A stretch of DNA of 64,000 bases, taken from the NCBI GenBank assembly GCA_001304995.1, contig BBZU01000002.1, positions 124,001 through 188,000 of the forward strand, given 5' to 3'. The translations under genes were made by a program, and so were the position numbers. The number at the start of each line of letters is the position of its first letter. Within the stretch, counting starts at the first letter, position 1. The notes beneath the pieces are model-generated. The model made no database searches. It was given only the letters and a program-made list of their open reading frames with translations, and had not been told where the DNA came from. Shown here one piece after another: positions 61,676-64,000 of the stretch. The stretch is from Clostridia bacterium UC5.1-1D10 (GTDB lineage: Bacteria; Bacillota; Clostridia; Lachnospirales; Anaerotignaceae).

Positions 61676-61939
61676 ATGCGTGCAGATAAAGATAAGGTTA
61701 CGAAATTGCTGAAAACAGCCAGAGGACAGCTGGATGGGATTTTGAAAATGGTGGAGGATGACCGCTATTGTATGGATATTTCCCAGCAGCTCATGGCAGT
61801 GGAAGCCATTCTCAACAAAGCAAATAAGGAAATTTTGACAGCCCATTTGAAGGGCTGCGTTGTGGCAGCCACCACCGATGCCGAAAAGGAAGAAAAGGTA
61901 GATGAACTGGTGGCTATGCTGGGCAAAATACTAAAATAA
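61676..61939 (+). CDS. csoR: Copper-sensing repressor CsoR (copy 2)
   Basis: An 87-residue helical repressor with C32, H57 and C61 (RYCMDIS and TAHLKGC), the Cu(I)-binding triad of CsoR. Copper binding releases it from the operator upstream. ATG 61676 follows AAAGGTGTGGTAAC. It precedes copA by 12 bases in the same operon, so this is the copper sensor proper, unlike copy 1. Confidence 0.9.
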   Translation: MRADKDKVTKLLKTARGQLDGILKMVEDDRYCMDISQQLMAVEAILNKANKEILTAHLKGCVVAATTDAEKEEKVDELVAMLGKILK

Positions 61940-61951
61940 GGAGGAAATGCC

Positions 61952-64000
61952 ATGAAACAAAAATTTGACGTGACAGGCATGACTTGTTCTGCCTGCTCTG
62001 CCCATGTGGAGAAAAGCGTCAGTAAGCTGGAGGGCGTCCAGTGTGTGAATGTAAATCTGCTCCAGAACAGTATGGTGGTGGAGTATGACGATAACGCCCT
62101 TGGTACCACTGACATTATCCATGCGGTGGAAAGCGGCGGTTATGGCGCATCCGTGCAGGGTGAAACCAAAACGCAGGAAACACCGAAAAATGTGGCGGCA
62201 GAAGAAATGCATCATATGAAACGGCGGCTCATCGCATCCTTTTGTTTTCTGATTCCCTTGTTCTATATCTCCATGGGGCATATGATGGGGGCACCATTGC
62301 CTGCCATTTTGCTTGGGGACGAAAATGTCATGATATTCGCTTTGACGCAGCTGTTCTTGACCATTCCGGTACTCATCATCAACAAAAAATATTTTGTGGT
62401 GGGCTTCAAGGCTTTGTGGAACAAGGCGCCCAATATGGATTCCCTCATTGCGCTGGGTTCTGCCGCGTCTGTGGTTTACAGCGTATTTGCCATTTATTCC
62501 ATGGCTTACGCTATGGGGCATGGGGATTTGATGACAGCCCATCATTACGGCATGGAGCTGTATTTTGAATCCGCGGCCATGATTTTGACCCTCATTACCG
62601 TGGGGAAATATATGGAAACCCGTTCCAAAGGAAAAACTTCCGAAGCCATCAGCAAGCTTATGGACTTGGCGCCCAAAACAGCTACTGTCCTTCGTGGTGG
62701 CGTGGAACAGGAAATCCCTGTGGAAGATGTGGTGACAGGGGATACCATTATCGTCAAACCGGGACAGCGGATTCCCGTAGACGGAAAAATCATCGAAGGC
62801 TTTTCTGCTGTGGATGAAAGCGCTATCACCGGCGAAAGTATCCCTGTGGAAAAACAAGTGGGCGATACGGTCATCGGTGCGACAGTCAACAAAAGCGGTT
62901 ATTTCCGCATGACCGCCACAAGAGTCGGCAAAGACACCACTTTGTCCCAGATCATTGCACTGGTGGAAGAAGCCGGGGCATCCAAAGCGCCCATTGCAAA
63001 ACTGGCGGATAAAGTCAGCGGCGTGTTTGTGCCTGTGGTTATCACCATTGCCGTTCTGGCGGCAGTCATCTGGTTTGTGGCTGGAAATCAGCCTTTCTCC
63101 TTTGCGTTGTCCATCGGCATTGCGGTGCTTGTCATTTCCTGCCCCTGTGCTTTGGGTCTGGCAACACCTACGGCAATCATGGTGGGCACAGGCAAAGGCG
63201 CCGAATATGGTATTCTGGTAAAATCCGCCGAAAGTCTGGAAATTGCCCATCAGGTGCAGACGGTGGTGCTGGATAAAACAGGCACTTTGACAGAAGGCAA
63301 ACCTGTTGTGACTGATGTGGTGCTGGCAAAAGGCATCCTGCGGAATCGTCTGCTGAAACAGGCGGCGGCAGTGGAAGCCCTTTCGGAACATCCCTTGGCA
63401 GAAGCCATCGTTGCTTATGCCAAAGAAAAAGAAGTAGCTTTTGAAAAGGCGGAAAACCTCACAGCAACAGCAGGTCAGGGTGTGGAAGCCGACGTGGCAG
63501 GTAAACATATTCTGGCTGGAAATCTGAAAATGATGCAGGAAAGAGGTATCCAGCTGGGAGAATGGGAAGCAAAAGCCGTGGAACTGGCAGAAGCGGGAAA
63601 AACCCCTCTGTTCTTTGTAGAAAACGAAACATTTCTGGGCATTGTGGCGCTGGCGGATACCTTGAAGCCTACCAGCAAAGCCGCTGTGGACGCATTCCAT
63701 CAGATGGGCATTGAAGTGGTCATGCTTACAGGGGACAACAAGCGGACAGCGGAAGCCATTGCCAGGGAACTGGATATACAGGTCATTGCGGAAGTTTTGC
63801 CTCAGGATAAGGAACGGGAAGTGCGCCGTTTGCAGGAACAGGGCAAAAAAGTTGCCATGATCGGTGACGGCATCAACGACGCCCCTGCTCTTATGCGTGC
63901 AGATGTAGGTGTGGCAATCGGCGCAGGAACAGACGTTGCCATGGAATCCGCTGACATTATATTGATGAAAAGCGACTTGATGGATGCGGTGACAGCCATT
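61952..64000 (+). CDS. copA: Copper-exporting P-type ATPase CopA, cut by the window end
   Basis: The first 683 residues are inside the window. An N-terminal HMA domain carries [13 protein letters not shown] (Cu-binding C12/C15). Membrane helices include the CPC site in [15 protein letters not shown]. The actuator has [14 protein letters not shown]. The phosphorylation site D441[10 protein letters not shown] motif SEHPLAEA and hinge [13 protein letters not shown] are intact. It pumps Cu(I) out of the cell. The ATG is behind AAGGAGGAAAT; no frame break. Confidence 0.93.
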   Translation, partial: MKQKFDVTGMTCSACSAHVEKSVSKLEGVQCVNVNLLQNSMVVEYDDNALGTTDIIHAVESGGYGASVQGETKTQETPKNVAAEEMHHMKRRLIASFCFLIPLFYISMGHMMGAPLPAILLGDENVMIFALTQLFLTIPVLIINKKYFVVGFKALWNKAPNMDSLIALGSAASVVYSVFAIYSMAYAMGHGDLMTAHHYGMELYFESAAMILTLITVGKYMETRSKGKTSEAISKLMDLAPKTATVLRGGVEQEIPVEDVVTGDTIIVKPGQRIPVDGKIIEGFSAVDESAITGESIPVEKQVGDTVIGATVNKSGYFRMTATRVGKDTTLSQIIALVEEAGASKAPIAKLADKVSGVFVPVVITIAVLAAVIWFVAGNQPFSFALSIGIAVLVISCPCALGLATPTAIMVGTGKGAEYGILVKSAESLEIAHQVQTVVLDKTGTLTEGKPVVTDVVLAKGILRNRLLKQAAAVEALSEHPLAEAIVAYAKEKEVAFEKAENLTATAGQGVEADVAGKHILAGNLKMMQERGIQLGEWEAKAVELAEAGKTPLFFVENETFLGIVALADTLKPTSKAAVDAFHQMGIEVVMLTGDNKRTAEAIARELDIQVIAEVLPQDKEREVRRLQEQGKKVAMIGDGINDAPALMRADVGVAIGAGTDVAMESADIILMKSDLMDAVTAI

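Noticed and set aside
61931-63700. Minus-strand ORF of 589 residues opposite copA
   Set aside because: Antisense shadow of an intact CopA frame.
1-64000. CRISPR arrays, prophage or insertion sequences
   Set aside because: No regularly spaced direct repeats, phage structural genes or transposases found; the only dispersed repeats are the four twin-hairpin elements.

Overview
The window looks like chromosome of a Gram-positive, endospore-forming, low-to-mid GC anaerobe of the Clostridia. The markers are a WalRK-YycH-YycI locus, spo0A, spoIIE next to tilS-hpt-ftsH, FeoAB iron uptake, ECF-type vitamin transport, CoaX pantothenate kinases, and strong AGGAGG ribosome sites with frequent TTG starts. 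A Lachnospirales member such as Anaerotignum is my best guess, but the genus is an inference. There is no prophage, transposase or CRISPR array. The accessory content is a dispersed palindromic repeat, a small toxin-like gene, three tRNA-Leu genes and several small hypothetical genes.

Layout. 0-1.4 kb: two related lipoproteins on the minus strand. 1.6-7.1 kb: walR-walK, then an exported Ig-like protein, YycH-like and YycI, the last three behind a promoter with four WalR/PhoB-type half-sites. 7.2-9.8 kb: feoA-feoB plus a Nif11-like small protein. 9.9-15.1 kb: RpiR regulator, small-multidrug-export membrane protein, rsmA, a CsoR-like repressor with an EamA transporter, and spo0A. 15.2-24.6 kb: putative type I toxin locus, hypothetical genes, DJ-1 and CYTH proteins, a broken trmB, PadR with a broken FtsW-like gene, a CPBP protease and an AI-2E-family permease. 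24.8-31.5 kb: MoxR/DUF58 pair, a lipoprotein, an ABC-F ATPase, threonine aldolase and split LysO. 31.6-34.5 kb: three tRNA-Leu(CAG) genes flanking small membrane proteins, then CarD. 34.7-43 kb: HIT protein, ferritin-like protein, murG, cyclophilin lipoprotein, and a SEC-C/tsaC/rpiB/upp/tagO-like run. 43.2-57.7 kb: dnaD plus a helicase loader, spoIIE-tilS-hpt-ftsH, birA, a pantothenate-type ECF S component, two coaX genes and dusB. 57.8-64 kb: ppx-ppk polyphosphate genes, a PPOX flavoprotein and a csoR-copA copper operon cut by the window end.

How genes work together. Envelope homeostasis (WalRK, YycHI, MurG, TagO-like, FtsH), sporulation control (Spo0A, SpoIIE), metal handling (FeoAB; two CsoR-type repressors, each behind a C-rich/G-rich palindrome) and cofactor supply (BirA, ECF S component, CoaX pair) dominate.

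Data quality. At least fifteen otherwise well-conserved genes (including spoIIE, dusB, ppk, ppx, trmB, the helicase loader and the moxR-like gene) are interrupted by single-base gains or losses, nearly all in short homopolymers. Restoring one base at each site gives a full-length family member with a correct reading frame. I read these mainly as uncorrected sequencing or assembly indels. I annotate the genes across the breaks and mark each one.
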